Source: Imbricaverruca yamaguchii (taxonomy: Eukaryota; Arthropoda; Thecostraca; Neoverrucidae). From it: DNA of 64,000 nucleotides. This document shows, piece by piece, positions 10,778 through 20,915 of the stretch (positions within the stretch are counted from its first letter, which is position 1; each line of letters begins with the position of its first letter). The notes beneath the pieces are model-generated. The model was given only the letters and a program-made list of their open reading frames with translations. It had not been told where the DNA came from and did not search any database. Made by a program: the position numbers and the translations under genes. Location of the stretch: contig JAOTOL010001648.1 of NCBI GenBank assembly GCA_034440575.1, forward strand, positions 1,869,001-1,933,000, given 5' to 3'.

Positions 10778-11434
10778 CACATAGGTATCGCAGGCAATGA
10801 ACAAGCCGATAGTGCTGCTAGGAGAGCGGCACAGGCTCCCTTGCGGAGAGCATTCCCAATCCCCGTCAAGGACTATAATTCAGGTATCTTAGCTTTTCTA
10901 ACAAGTAAGTGGCAAGCGAGATGGGACGAGCTTGTTTCCAATAAACTACGAACAATTAAGCCGTCTCTGGGCCAGTGGATGTCATGCTCGCGTAGCACAA
11001 GGTTAAGCGAGGTGACGCTTTGCCGTCTACGAATAGGTCACACTTACGCCACCCATGGCTATTTACTTAGTGGTGAAAATAAACCACTATGCTCTAGATG
11101 TGGAGCAGTGCTGTTAGCCACGTTCTAATTTCACGCCCGAGGCTTTGCCTTGGGCGTCATCGGTATTTCGTTAGTGGTCACTCCCGAAAGGTTCACTCAC
11201 TCCTAGCAGTGCTAGGCGACAAATCACAGGTTGTGGAATCCGGAACGCTCTTCAGCTTCCTATGTGATTTGAAGTTTTACGTTATTTACCCAGGGCGTTA
11301 ACATCTAGATACGCCAGAAAAGAGAATACTTGTAATATAAGGGATGTCTTATAGCTACCCTGGGAACAATTAACAGTTGTGGGCGCTAAATGACCTAGTA
11401 GTCGGTGCGCCCTTAAACCCAAATAATCAATCAA
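10778..11434 (+). mobile_element. 5'-truncated I/Nimb-type LINE, 3' end
   Basis: The left end begins within an RNase H domain (HIGIAGNEQADSAAR). It is followed by the C-terminal segment typical of I-superfamily non-LTR elements: WQARWDELVSNKL, then LRIGHTYATHGYLLSGE, then a CSRC zinc-knuckle-like motif. A frameshift near 11110 moves to a second frame with SHVLISRPR and VESGTLFSFLCDLKFY. The element ends in a 3' hairpin tail (GGGCGCTAAATGACC ... GGTGCGCCCTTAAACCC) and an AATCAATCAA terminus. Flanks GAGGACGAAGTGA (10765-10777) and GAGGACAAAGTGA (11435-11447) form a 13-bp target duplication with one mismatch. It is a dead copy in the TACC intron. Confidence 0.85.
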
Positions 11435-11606
11435 GAGGACAAAGTGAATAGTTGTCGCCGTACAGGTGTGAGGACGGGGTGAGTGGTGTGTGGGCGCCGT
11501 ACAGGTGTGTGGCAGCGGCGCGTGCCTGATGACGGTGATTGTGTGGTGTCTGACCTCGTGTCGCTGGCGGCCGGCGGGTGCGATGACCCCACCTGCGTGT
11601 GGCAGC

Positions 11607-11672
11607 CGGGCGCTAAATGACCAAACCTGGCCGATGCGCCCTAAAACTCAAACAACCAACCAACCAACCAAC
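11607..11672 (+). mobile_element. 66-bp retroposed hairpin tail with 11-bp TSD
   Basis: It reads CGGGCGCTAAATGACC, a spacer, CCGATGCGCCCTAAAACTCA, then a (CAAC)n terminus. The flanks CGTGTGGCAGC (11596-11606) and CGTGTGGTAGC (11673-11683) are a target duplication. Nothing upstream of the hairpin was inserted. Confidence 0.8.
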
Positions 11673-11718
11673 CGTGTGGTAGCGTGGTCGGGCTATCTGC
11701 GAGTGTAGACCCCACATG

Positions 11719-11812
11719 TTGCTACTTCTCGTTCGGACCAGTTGGCGTGAGAGATTGGTGACGCCGCGTGACCTACCAGCCGACGCGGCGTAACACCAAT
11801 AACCACAAACCA
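11719..11812 (+). mobile_element. 5'-truncated SINE-1 copy
   Basis: It aligns with the body and tail of the SINE at 12207-12380: GGCGTGAGAG..., then a CATGAC-like/GTCGATG-like segment (here GTGACC and GCCGACG), then ACACCAATAACCA. The tRNA head is missing. A possible duplication is AGACCCCACATG on the left and AGACCGCGCATG on the right. Confidence 0.65.
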
Positions 11813-12206
11813 AGACCGCGCATGCTTGCCGTTCATGTGCGTGACTGAGTTAATGTTTTTCTTCAGTTTGGAGGATATAATTGTCGGGCAATCAAATTGA
11901 GGAAAGCCGCTTTCGTTTTTGGCCCCGGTCATTGATCTACGTCTTGCCTTTGAGATTCATAACGCCGGCCCATAAATTAGGGATGATGATGTGTTAGCTT
12001 GGCTAAGTGGTAAGCTTCATGGTTGTAGTATTGTATCAAGGAGAAAGAAGTTGATATCGTTACATCGTGTGAAAACAGCATTGGTTCTTCAAGTTTTCCG
12101 GGACGTATGTTATAAATGACAAATATACAGGACACTGCTGTTTGTCCAGTTTGGCTGACATACGAACTCGGGTCGGGTCTCATCCGCTGTCGGCATGGTG
12201 TGCGGA

Positions 12207-12380
12207 GGGGACGAGTAGTTTAGGGGTAAGTTGCCAGTCTCACAATCGAAAGTCTGTGGGTTCGAGCCTCACCTGTCGCTGCTGTTCGCCCGCGACTAAT
12301 CGGCGTGAGAGTTTGACGATGCCACATGACTCAACGGTCGATGTGTCGTAGAACCAATAACCAATCAACCAACCAACCGT
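12207..12380 (+). mobile_element. SINE-1, tRNA-derived SINE, near full length
   Basis: The head resembles a tRNA with an A-box-like TAGTTTAGGGG and a B box GGTTCGAGCC (12259-12268). A body follows (CTGTCGCTGCTGTTCGCCCG, then CTAATCGGCGTGAGA). The tail carries CATGACTCAACGGTCGATG and TCGTAGAACCAATAACC, ending in CAACC repeats. The tail is the diverged LINE hairpin tail. The flanks share GTGCGGA. It is not a functional tRNA gene: the acceptor and anticodon arms do not pair properly, and the same unit recurs at 58282-58439. Confidence 0.8.
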
Positions 12381-13132
12381 CATGTGCGGACCTCCCGGAA
12401 CTAATTTCTCGTACGGTGGTGGTAGCGGGGGAAGATCTGTGATGACGCCGAAACAATGTAGCGGCAGGATCGGAAATTGCGGGCAAAAGATGATGTTGAC
12501 AGACGAACGCCGTATCTGCTGACAAGATTGTGATGAAGCAAATGCCAGGATTTAAGTATAACAAAAAAGCAGCATTTAGTGCAGTTGTGTCTTGAAATCA
12601 AAGCCGGAAGTTGGACCTCTGTCGGCAGGAGGTCAGCGCAAGTTCCTGGCAGGTGTCGTTTTGCACGTCAGTTTCGGAATGGCAGGACATTGGCAGACCA
12701 GGGCAGACTTGCCGTGCTGGTGCAGTCTGGGCTTTATTTACACGCAAGCTTTCGTTAGGTCGTCATCATGAACTGAGTTTGGTTTCGGCGCCTGTGCGGA
12801 ACCCCGCAGGTGTGTCCATATTTGGCCTGAGCCTCCGTCCTGTCGATGTGATGAGGTGCGGACTGGCGCCGACTCCCCGACAGTTTCGCCCGCTGACCCA
12901 ACACTGTCCTCTGACGTCGCGCTCCTCCCCACACGGACGCGCGCTGGCCTCGCGCTTCATCCTTCGCTCGCCGACCAGCGACGGCACTGCCGGCCTCGAC
13001 CACACTGACCTCTGCCGCCGGCCGTACTGGGGGCGCGACGGGCTCCCCGCCGTCCAGTTCCGCTCAGGTCGTGACGGTGTCGGCGGCCCGCCCCTCAGCT
13101 ACAGTCTGACTCGGCTGGTGCTCCCCCGACAG

Positions 13133-13255
13133 GTGCTGAAGCGTGAGCTGGCCATGAAGGCGCTGCAGGCCCAGCTGGCCGCCGCGCAGGAGCAGGTGGC
13201 CGAGGAGCAGGCGCAGGTGGTGCGGTTTCAAGTCTCGCAGAAGAAGCTGGCCAAG
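13133..13255 (+). CDS. TACC: TACC exon 3, start of the TACC coiled coil
   Basis: The acceptor is CCCCCGACAG|GTG and the donor GCCAAG|GTGAGG. The exon is 41 codons, phase 0 at both ends. The peptide begins VLKRELAMKALQAQLAAAQ and ends VSQKKLAK. It is rich in Ala, Gln, Glu and Leu with heptad spacing and no Pro or Gly, so it forms a coiled coil. It opens the roughly 200-residue C-terminal TACC domain that localises these proteins to centrosomes or microtubules through partners (family knowledge). The phase agrees with exon 2 upstream and exon 4 downstream. The coding signal is much clearer than in the N-terminal exons. Confidence 0.85.
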
Positions 13256-13293
13256 GTGAGGCCGTCGCGGCTGACGTCACGGCTGACGTTGCC

Positions 13294-13338
13294 TAATTAG
13301 TTATTGGAGTTTAAGGGCGCATCGACTGCGTCGGTCAA
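13294..13338 (-). mobile_element. 45-bp retroposed hairpin tail with 15-bp TSD
   Basis: In minus orientation it reads GACCGACGCAGTCGATGCGC, then CCTTAAACTCCAATAACTAA. The flanks ACGGCTGACGTTGCC at 13279-13293 and 13339-13353 are identical. It lies 38 bp into TACC intron 3. Confidence 0.85.
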
Positions 13339-13353
13339 ACGGCTGACGTTGCC

Positions 13354-15508
13354 GCCGCCGGCCGTACGCTGAGGTCGAGGTGTGCCTTGCAGCTTGAGGG
13401 TTGTTCCGCTGGTCGCAGTTCAGAATGTGGAAGTGTGGTTAGTGAGCGGATTGTCCGTGGTCGGATGGTAGAGGGGTTTGTTGGAGACGGACATGGCCGT
13501 AGCAGTAGAGGCGCCCTGAAGCCCAAATGTCTAACTAACGATGTAGGCTTATGTAGGCTAACGCGACATGAAACAGATTTTCCTTAAAAAGCATCTTGAC
13601 TACGCGCTTCATATAACTGTGATCGCAGCCAACTATCGATGTATTTGCCCGTGTTAAGATAATGCGTTTTTTATCGTTAGGTGTAATATGTCGAACCTAT
13701 TACAGTAGGATGTCCAGATTCGCAATGGAAGCGTGCCTAAATTATTGTTTAAGTTCGTCAAGCTCAATATTGGACCGATAGCTTGCTCATAAGCGTTTAA
13801 AAAGAAATTTTTGGAGACACCTAATACAGGGAGACACGACGACAACGCTTCCGTGTTATCAGCAAATGGCGGTAAAGCAGACATTGGTAATTCCTTTACC
13901 TGTAATTGCGTTGAAAAGTGTGTATCACGATCCATAATGGTGAGCATAAGTATCATAGTCTCACGGGCAAGATGCTGTGAGAAGCTATGCGCGGATACTT
14001 CAACCTATATCTGGAGGCACGATGCCGGCATTTCTTTGTGAATGCCGTCTATTCAGTGTTCAGGAAGGCAGTTCCGCCCTATTTCAAGAATAATTTATCA
14101 CTGTTGGTGCGTGAGGCAGTGCCCCAGTCGTGCGTGCCGTCGAATGTGGAAGTCACGTGCGGTGATGAAATCTGGGCTGGCGCGCCGGACAATGTCTCGC
14201 CTGTGGACTGATACGTTGTGGTTGGGGCCTGGGTTTCGGCTGCGGTAGCCCTGCCGTCGCCCGCCGTCGTGACAGTAGGCGACGATAAGATGCCTGACAC
14301 TGATGCATCGGTGTGAGATTGGCGGTCGCGCTGGATGATGCTTGCTGCTCTCTGTCGGGGAAGAGTGCAGTGCACCTTCGTTTCGGTGGCGCCCGGCCAT
14401 GGTTTGATTCGTGCTTTATGTGATTCTGGATGTGGAGAGGAAAATCGTGGTTAATTGAATACGGAGAGGATGTTTCTCGGACCTGTGACATCAGCTAAAT
14501 TTGCACTTCCTAATGAAATTCGGATGCTTTGTCACAGAGCAGTGCATTGTCAAACGGCATCATTCAGCCTTCAAATGATAACATGAGAGTATGTTTTATG
14601 GAGAGGCTGATGGTCTGGACACCGAGCATCCAGAACCGGATCCGGCTCTGTGTCCGGCGGCTGCAGTCTGAACGCAGCCATTCAGTTCGCTTTCTCGGCT
14701 TTGTTTGCTGCCACGGTATGAACCGGTTTGCGACGAAATTTTCATGTACACTTGAGCTGAACTGGTGATGCCAGACAGGGAAATTTTGTGAGCTTGAGGC
14801 TGACTTGCGGCATCGTATGCGACCGAAACGTTTGGACCGGCTGGATCTGAGATCAAGAACGATCTCAGCGGGTGCTCGAGAGGGGTTTGGTGCGATGCTG
14901 AAGCGTGCAAGCGATGAGCTCGCACCGATCGATTCCAAGTGCCGAGCGCCGTTGTCTGCATGCGAATCGGACGCTTGGCATCACCGATCGCGGTCGCTGG
15001 GCAACAGGAATGTTGCGTGTGTGCAGCGGCGGTGGCCGGCTGTGTCCGGTCGGCTGCCTCCACCCCATCCAACCTGTTCTGTTGCGCCCAGTCACGCTCG
15101 GCTGCGGATCGTCGAACCTCTGACCCCCGGCCGGCGGCGTGCAGCGTGCTGTGTGTTGATTGCGCGCTGTTGTACCGGCTTCTTGTCGCCGTTCGTTGTT
15201 GGAGTTGTTCGCCGGCGGGGCCTGCGTCGTCCTCTGTACGCGCGCCCCGCGAGCGGCGAGACTGCGTGGTTTTTGTCGACGCGCGCGCTGATTTTGTGAC
15301 CGCTAGGCGCGCACCTGCTGTGTGTGGCGCGCTGGAAGCCGCATGTTAACGGCTGCGCCGCGTCGGCTTAGTCGCGCCGCGTGTTTTAGCTGCGGTTGCG
15401 CGGTCGTGGGCTTTGGTCGCGGGTTGGATGCATCCGGGATCGGCTGGGTGGTTTTTATACTGGCTTTTTAACGTACACGGAGCAGTGACTGTGCGCCGGC
15501 TCGCCAGT
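13354..15508. other. TACC intron 3, no supported exon
   Basis: This is mixed-composition intronic DNA. A degenerate tail-like sequence (GGCGCCCTGAAGCCCAAATG with CTAACTAAC) lies near 13511-13542. The 14900-15400 part is GC-rich and followed by a TATA-like TTTTTATACTGG near 15450. I see no coding exon bounded by good splice sites. Confidence 0.4.
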
Positions 15509-15516
15509 GTCACGAT

Positions 15517-15725
15517 CAGAGGCGTGTCCAGGATTTTCTCGGAGATGGAGGGGGCAGTGGCGCGACCAGGATTTTGCTAAAATATGGTCTGACCTTCCTA
15601 CAAATAGAAAACTCGCTCCGGATAACTTCTTGTTTTTTCTAGCGTCTTATGTATTTCCGAGCTTTCATTTTTATGCGAGAAAGGTTTTCTTCACCAGGAG
15701 TGACGAACCCTCGGATGCGCCTATG
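15517..15725. mobile_element. hAT-type MITE, 209 bp
   Basis: The termini are CAGAGGCGTGTCCAGG and (reverse complement of the right end) CATAGGCGCATCCGAGG, an imperfect inverted repeat beginning CA. Both sides carry the 8-bp direct repeat GTCACGAT (15509-15516 and 15726-15733). Eight-base duplications with CA-starting ends are typical of hAT elements. It has no coding capacity and lies in TACC intron 3, about 150 bp before exon 4. Confidence 0.75.
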
Positions 15726-15875
15726 GTCACGATTGGGACCGCCCCCGTGTTTGTCTAATCATGTATTCACTGTCTGACCAAGCCGTGCCGTAAACAGGTG
15801 CCTTTGAGCGCGCGTAGCAACTGTGTGCCACCTAGCGGGCGTGACTTTAACTATAGCTTCTGCATTCCCCGCCAG

Positions 15876-16033
15876 ATGGTCGAGGGCTACTCGTTGGCTC
15901 TGATGCGTCTCTCCGCCGAGATGGAGCTGCAGCGGCATCAGCAGACGGAGGGCATGCGCAAGCTCAAGTTCGAGCGAGACGAGGCGCGCGAGGAAGTGGC
16001 CAACATCGAGGCGATGTTCGCCGATCTGCACAG
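15876..16033 (+). CDS. TACC: TACC exon 4, coiled coil
   Basis: The acceptor is TTCCCCGCCAG|ATG (phase 0). The donor is CTGCACAG|GTCGGT (phase 2, a weaker donor). The peptide begins MVEGYSLALMRLSAEMELQR and ends EVANIEAMFADLHR, the Arg being completed in exon 5. The closing segment corresponds to the conserved TACC stretch where 'ERSLSDLFRRYENLK' occurs in vertebrate proteins (from memory). The exon starts with ATG, so an even shorter product from an internal promoter is conceivable, but intron phase and family comparison show it is normally internal. Confidence 0.88.
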
Positions 16034-16686
16034 GTCGGTGGCTTTCCCGGTTATCCGTGCACAGCCATAAGTTCTGCTGCCCGGTGCGTCGTGACGGTGT
16101 CGAACACGCCCGGCACTGTCTAGGGGATGGGGCTCAAGCAGGGGTATCGGTACCGGCGAAGGGCAGGCACCGCTCATAAATTACATACAAATTACAGTAA
16201 TTACATTATATGATACATTAATGATAAATTACAGCCTCCCCGCGCGATTTTGTTCCAGTGACAGCAGGCACTTGGGAAGGTGCATTGCATCCTCGCGCCA
16301 CTCGGCGATTTGTTTAGCCTTTGGAATTCCGCCGTCTAGCTAAATCCTGGATCAATCAGCGGTCTATAGCCTCCTGTGGCTGTAGCCCCCACGCGCCGAA
16401 GCTTGCCAACCCCCCCGGTCTCGTGTTGTGGATTTCTGCAGCACACTTTATTTTGTATAGCCTTGTATTTAGGTTGGCTATGCCCTTCACACCCAACCAA
16501 TGCTATGAGTGAGCGGACTTGATGTCGCATGTGGGTTTAAGAAACATGCCATACCTGACCCTGCTGGACCAGGGGCGTCTTTCGACTGAAAGCCTCTGTC
16601 ATCATCACCGAGGTCGATCCCCGCCCATCCAAGTGGTGTGAATGCCTACCAGCTATGGCCGCCCTGACGCGTTCGCCTCGCCACAG

Positions 16687-16836
16687 GAAATACGAGAAGA
16701 GCAAGGGCTCGATCCACGAGAGCCGGCGGCTGGCCGACTCGCTGTCCACCTCGTGGGAGGAGGCGAAGCAGCAGGTGTCGCGGGAGAAGCAGCGCTACGA
16801 CATGTTTCAGCAGCACGCCGACGAAAAGATGCAGCG
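16687..16836 (+). CDS. TACC: TACC exon 5, coiled coil
   Basis: The acceptor is CGCCACAG|G; its first base completes Arg to give LHR-KYEKSKG across the junction. The donor is ATGCAGCG|GTGGGT, phase 2. The peptide continues through SIHESRRLADSLSTSWEEAK and ends YDMFQQHADEKMQ. The 'RY..Q.HA.EK' pattern is a hallmark of the TACC domain. Joining directly to exon 6 gives DEKMQR-AHSEMEIAV without gap or frame change, which argues that no exon is missing in the 3.9-kb intron that follows. Confidence 0.9.
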
Positions 16837-17780
16837 GTGGGTTCGGCGGCCCGTGGTGGCAGCGGCTCGCGCTAATCGGCAATGTTGGTAGCTCCCGGCC
16901 ACCCCCGACCTTCTCCGAGATAGTCCAGTCTTCGAATCCACCAGTGGGTGGTAGCTGCCAGCGATGTCCCGCTCTCGTCCGAGCTCGTCGGTGCCCGCCG
17001 TCGTCGTCTGGGTTCCAGACGACGGCGTCTGTTCACACCGTGATTTATCGAATTTGGCATCGCTTGCGTGCGAGATCAGTGGCAATCGTGCCTATTGGTA
17101 TGTCGGTTCGCGACATGGAATTGTCATTGTGTAGTGCAGTTTGTAACGGCGATAACCCGTGCTCAGTAGTACCCGTTGTCATGTGCGTGGCAATACCGGC
17201 ACAGTCATGTGGATTAAATTATCATTTGTTGAGAAAAAAAACTTGCTTCTGGCACGCTTATTTCCCATTCCTGTTGGGGAACAACCAAGCAGGTTGAACT
17301 GATCACGCATGTATCCAAAGCACAATGACGGATATGGTATCGCGCACCTGCATAACACCCGATAGTCCTGGTCGTAATTCAGTCGTCTGCGCTCAGCTCA
17401 AAATTGTTTCCGTAAAACTAAAATTGCATAGTGCAGCACATCTCGACGTGACCTGTGTGCTGCTGGTCAGATGTGGCGTATCGTTACTAGGGATGCACCG
17501 AATATACTATCCGGCCGGATATCACAAATTTTCAACTATTCGTTATCCGGACGAATATTTCTTGCTATCCGGCCGGATACCGGATATTTTCCATTGCTTG
17601 CAACGATTTCTAGTTAGTGTTCACCAATTGGGTGTCCCCATAACACAACAAGCAGACGATAAAAACGACCAAGCGTATGATCTTTATTGTCCCTTCGAAG
17701 ATTGTAAGTGCGTACTCAGCATTCAGTGACGCTGTGACGTTGAGTTACACTGAGTGACGCCAATCAAAACACGACCTGGT

Positions 17781-19750
17781 TCAGAAATGCTTCACATTGT
17801 GGTGAAGAAACAGGAGCTGCTCCCCGCGGCGCGGCAGAAGCCTGCTCCTCCTGTCCTCGAAGATTGTTTCGTACTCCGAAAACATTATCTCGGAGAACAC
17901 GGAGGATGACGGGGCGGACAGGAGTTTACGCGAGAGAGCGCGCAGGCCAGGGAACGAACTTGCTCGCCCTGTTTCGCCCCACCACTGGACTGGGTCCGTC
18001 TCGCGAGGTGAGATGGGGAGCGTGAAGAAGTTCTGCACTTCTTCCGCTGCAGTCTTCAGGTCACCCTGGCCGTCACGGCTTTGTCGCTTCGCGGCTGGTG
18101 CCTGGCCCTAGCTCACCATCTGTGTGAAGCAGCTGCCGAATGGGTCTTCCTCACCACTTGACCCTGTGCTAGACGCGGGGCTGTCGGCGCATTTGCTGTC
18201 AGTGGCAGCAACTTCTTCGTCCTGCGCCCCCAGCAGCTGAAGAACCTTGCTGAGGAGCAGCGTCTTGGCGTTGTCCTTTTCTTCAGACTTCTTGAAGAAG
18301 TTGAGCTTGTGTCTGGGGTCAATCGCTGTGGCAGTCACATAGTGTTTCTCCAGAAGGATATTCATCGCTTTGGAGCTGTCAGCTGTGGTTAGGAAGCGGA
18401 TGCGCAGCGTTTGAAGCAGTGACTCGCGTAGTTTCTGGGCGCCGGCCGCCTTCTGATTAATCCTTGTCAGGTATAGCTCCATGCAGGTGATGTTGGGAAT
18501 GACGCTGGACAACGTGGCGTTGTCCGAGCTCATCTCCTTCGTGAGATCGAAGAATGGTTTCAGCGCGTGCAGGAGGCTTCCGCACAGCTGCCAATCGATC
18601 ACAGTCATCTGCGGCAGATCTTCGTGGTCTGCCAGGTAGAGAAGAACTGGCCGCTTCAGCTCCACCAGTCTGCACCATCAAGTACGAGCTGTTCTACCGC
18701 GTCGGAACGTCCTGTACCAGAAGTCGCGGTTACAGGCCTTCAACTCGCTGGAGCTCCTTGAGGGTAGTGCAGGCCACTGACGAGTGGCCGAAGTGAGTCA
18801 CCAGCCTCCGACACTTGGTCGGGAGCGCGTTCACAGCCGGCTGCGACCGGATGGCGTCGGTAACCACCAACTGAAGATGGTGGATAGTGCAATGGACGGC
18901 CGGAATATCGGCCAGCTCGCAACCCAGAGTCGTGTTGGAGGCCCCGTCACGAATCAGTAGATGCTGCCGACTTCTGACTAGGTTCCACTCGTCCCACATC
19001 TTCGTCAGCATCTCCGAGATGTTGATGCCACTGTGTGGTGCCGGAAAGTGGGCCGCTTTCAGGACGACGTCTCGACGCTGGAAATTGCTCTTGACCCAGT
19101 GACCAGAAAGGCTGACAAACGTTTCCTGCGACAATGAGCATGTCCAGATGTCGGACGTGAAGGAGACGTAGCTGCCGTCACAGCTCTCTAGCTCAGACAG
19201 AACCTCGCCCTTCACTTCGTCGTACAGCCTCGGCAGCATGGCGTCGGAAAAGTAGCGCTGGCTGGGCAGGAGATAACGCGGCTGAAGTTTGGCAACGAGG
19301 TCGATGAAGCTGTCGTCTTCTACGATTGAGAACGGCTGGTTGTCCACGGCCATCATTATCATCACGGCCCTGTTGATGTCCTTGGCGCGGCTGTCGTTAA
19401 TGTCCCAGATCTTCCTTGACTCAAATGATTCTTGGATCGATAGCTGCTTCTTATTAGCGGAAATCTTACGATCTTTTGGCGTACCTTCCTCTCCAAAGGT
19501 TGAGATAGACGCAAAACAGCCGCGATTCGCTTGCTTGGCCGTTTCGTACTCGTCCGGATGTTTCATTTTCGCGTGATTGTGGAGCGGAGTCGTGCTGAAG
19601 GTTTTCTGTCCCGCGCTTTCGTGGCCTCTTGATAAGTCTTTTGCAGATTTTGCATTCTGCATAGGTATCGCTGTCGTCACACAGTTTGAATATAGCCCAA
19701 ACGAATGAGGAACGCGAGTGCCCCGCCATGCCACCTAAGCCGCAGGCCAA
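17781..19750 (-). pseudogene. hAT transposase (ZBED-like), frameshifted remnant
   Basis: Reading leftward, a BED zinc finger starts near 19730, with Cys-x2-Cys in ECKICKRL and His-x4-His in NHAKMKH lying in two different frames. It is followed by the catalytic core with SFTSDIWTCS (first Asp), LLIRDGASNT (second Asp) and the HCTIHHLQL Cys-x2-His motif. A frame break follows near 18670-18730, then a segment with WQLCGSLLHALKPFF and ATAIDPRHKL. A last frame (17781-18038) holds the hATC dimerisation region with DPVQWWGE and LLFLHHN. All domains are present, but at least three frame changes make the copy inactive. Whole-element structure and domain order make the family assignment secure. Confidence 0.88.
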
Positions 19751-19989
19751 CTACGTAGAAGATTAAACCTGAAACAATTGTGAAGAGGGACGCTCCTGAC
19801 CCTGGCGTTCAGGTGAATGAATGCCAACGCTAATGCCGCAGCAGGCCAGCAAATTTTGTTAAAAAGCTATGCGCGCGCGTGCAAAATGTTTCCCTGGCGC
19901 CTCCATCCCCGGCGTCCCGCTCCGACGGACTGGATGTGAGCGAAATGTCAAGCGCCGGCAAATAAAAATCCTCTATACTGAGCTGAGGT

Positions 19990-20420
19990 TTGGGACCTGT
20001 GGCGCTCCAGTTTGGGGGGGGGGGCAAAAATTAACCAGCAATTGTCGACCGAGGGGGTGTAGGGAGCGATGTTGGCGTGGTGTTGTGTCATCGATCTGGG
20101 GGGGGGGAGAGCGATGTTGCATGGTGTTTGTCGTCGACCGGGTTGGGGGTGGGTTGGCCCGGCGGGAAGGGAAGTAATTGTTGGTGTGGTATTTGTGGTG
20201 TCCACGGGGGGCGGGGGAGCGATGTTGGCCTGTCTGTAATGCGGCAAAAATTTCAGTTTGCCGCCGTTTGGGGGAGGGGGCGAAGACGTGGTTTTCCCCG
20301 CACCATTTTCGTTTGGGGGGGCAAATGCCCACTTTGCCCCCCTGGATCCGCCAGTTTGGGATAAAGCATGCCATTGCTTGCTTGCTTAATGAAGAGGGGT
20401 TTGGGGGGGGGGCTGCAGTC
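19990..20420. repeat. G-run-rich block nested in the hAT element
   Basis: Degenerate units contain GGGAGCGATGTTG and runs of 6-9 G. A segment GGGGGGGCAAATGCCC and CCCCCCTGGATCCGCC resembles the terminus of another transposon, so this may be a nested fragment. The runs are potential G-quadruplex tracts. Confidence 0.5.
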
Positions 20421-20746
20421 ACCTGCATTTTTAATGCATACACTTGAGGAAAAAAGGTGGAATGGTGGGAACCTCAAAGGTTCAGTATCCGGCCGGATAT
20501 TACTCACGATCTGGCCGGATATACTTTTCTGCCGGATATCGGAATTCACTATCCGGTGCATCCCTAATCGTTACCCGATGTGGCGGTGGCTGCTGTCTGT
20601 CCCTCTCTGCGTCACACTCGCGCCGTGCTCGCACCATGTCCCTCAGGTTTGCGTTCCGTTCAACTGCGCCGCTATAGCTGGCCGGTGCACCGTCAGCTGA
20701 GCCCATGGTGTGAGTGTCCCGCTCCTGACCCTCGTGGCGTCCTCAG

Positions 20747-20915
20747 GGCACACTCCGAGATGGAAATCGCCGTCAAAACACAAGAGACCGAGGTGCTGCG
20801 CGTGTCCGCGCGCCTGCAGTTGGCGGAAAATCGAGCCACCAAACTCGAGCGCGAGAACAAGGAGGTGGCAGCGATCTGCGACGAGCTCATACAGAAGATG
20901 GGCGTACCGCGGTGA
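20747..20915 (+). CDS. TACC: TACC terminal exon with stop
   Basis: The acceptor is GGCGTCCTCAG|G (phase 2). The peptide begins AHSEMEIAVKTQETEVLRVS and ends ENKEVAAICDELIQKMGVPR, followed by TGA at 20913. The C-terminal 'ICDELI.K' motif is the most recognisable signature of TACC proteins and closes the coiled coil. Exons 3-6 sum to 600 nt, that is 199 residues plus stop, matching the usual TACC domain length. The 3' UTR follows; I did not find a canonical AATAAA nearby. Confidence 0.92.

Larger units (their letters stand above)
17488..20566 (-). mobile_element. hAT transposon, about 3.1 kb, in the last TACC intron
   Basis: The inverted termini are TAGGGATGCACCG (left) and its complement CGGTGCATCCCTA (right). 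The exact 8-bp target duplication is ATCGTTAC (17480-17487 and 20567-20574). Subterminal palindromic TATCCGGCCGGATA motifs occur near both ends, as expected for transposase binding sites. The coding strand is minus. The element inserted after the intron existed and was tolerated there. A G-rich repeat block near the right end is listed separately. Confidence 0.93.

Noticed and set aside
11385..11434. Independent micro-retroposon at the LINE 3' end
   Set aside because: The hairpin tail here is contiguous with the LINE coding remnant, and the target duplication encloses both, so it is the LINE's own 3' end.
12211..12275. tRNA gene
   Set aside because: A and B boxes are present, but the cloverleaf does not pair, and the sequence is the head of a repeated SINE with a LINE-type tail and target duplications.
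12611..13132. Coding region upstream of TACC exon 3 in the same open frame
   Set aside because: The frame is open by chance in GC-rich intron. A clear acceptor lies at 13132/13133 and the coiled-coil signal starts there.
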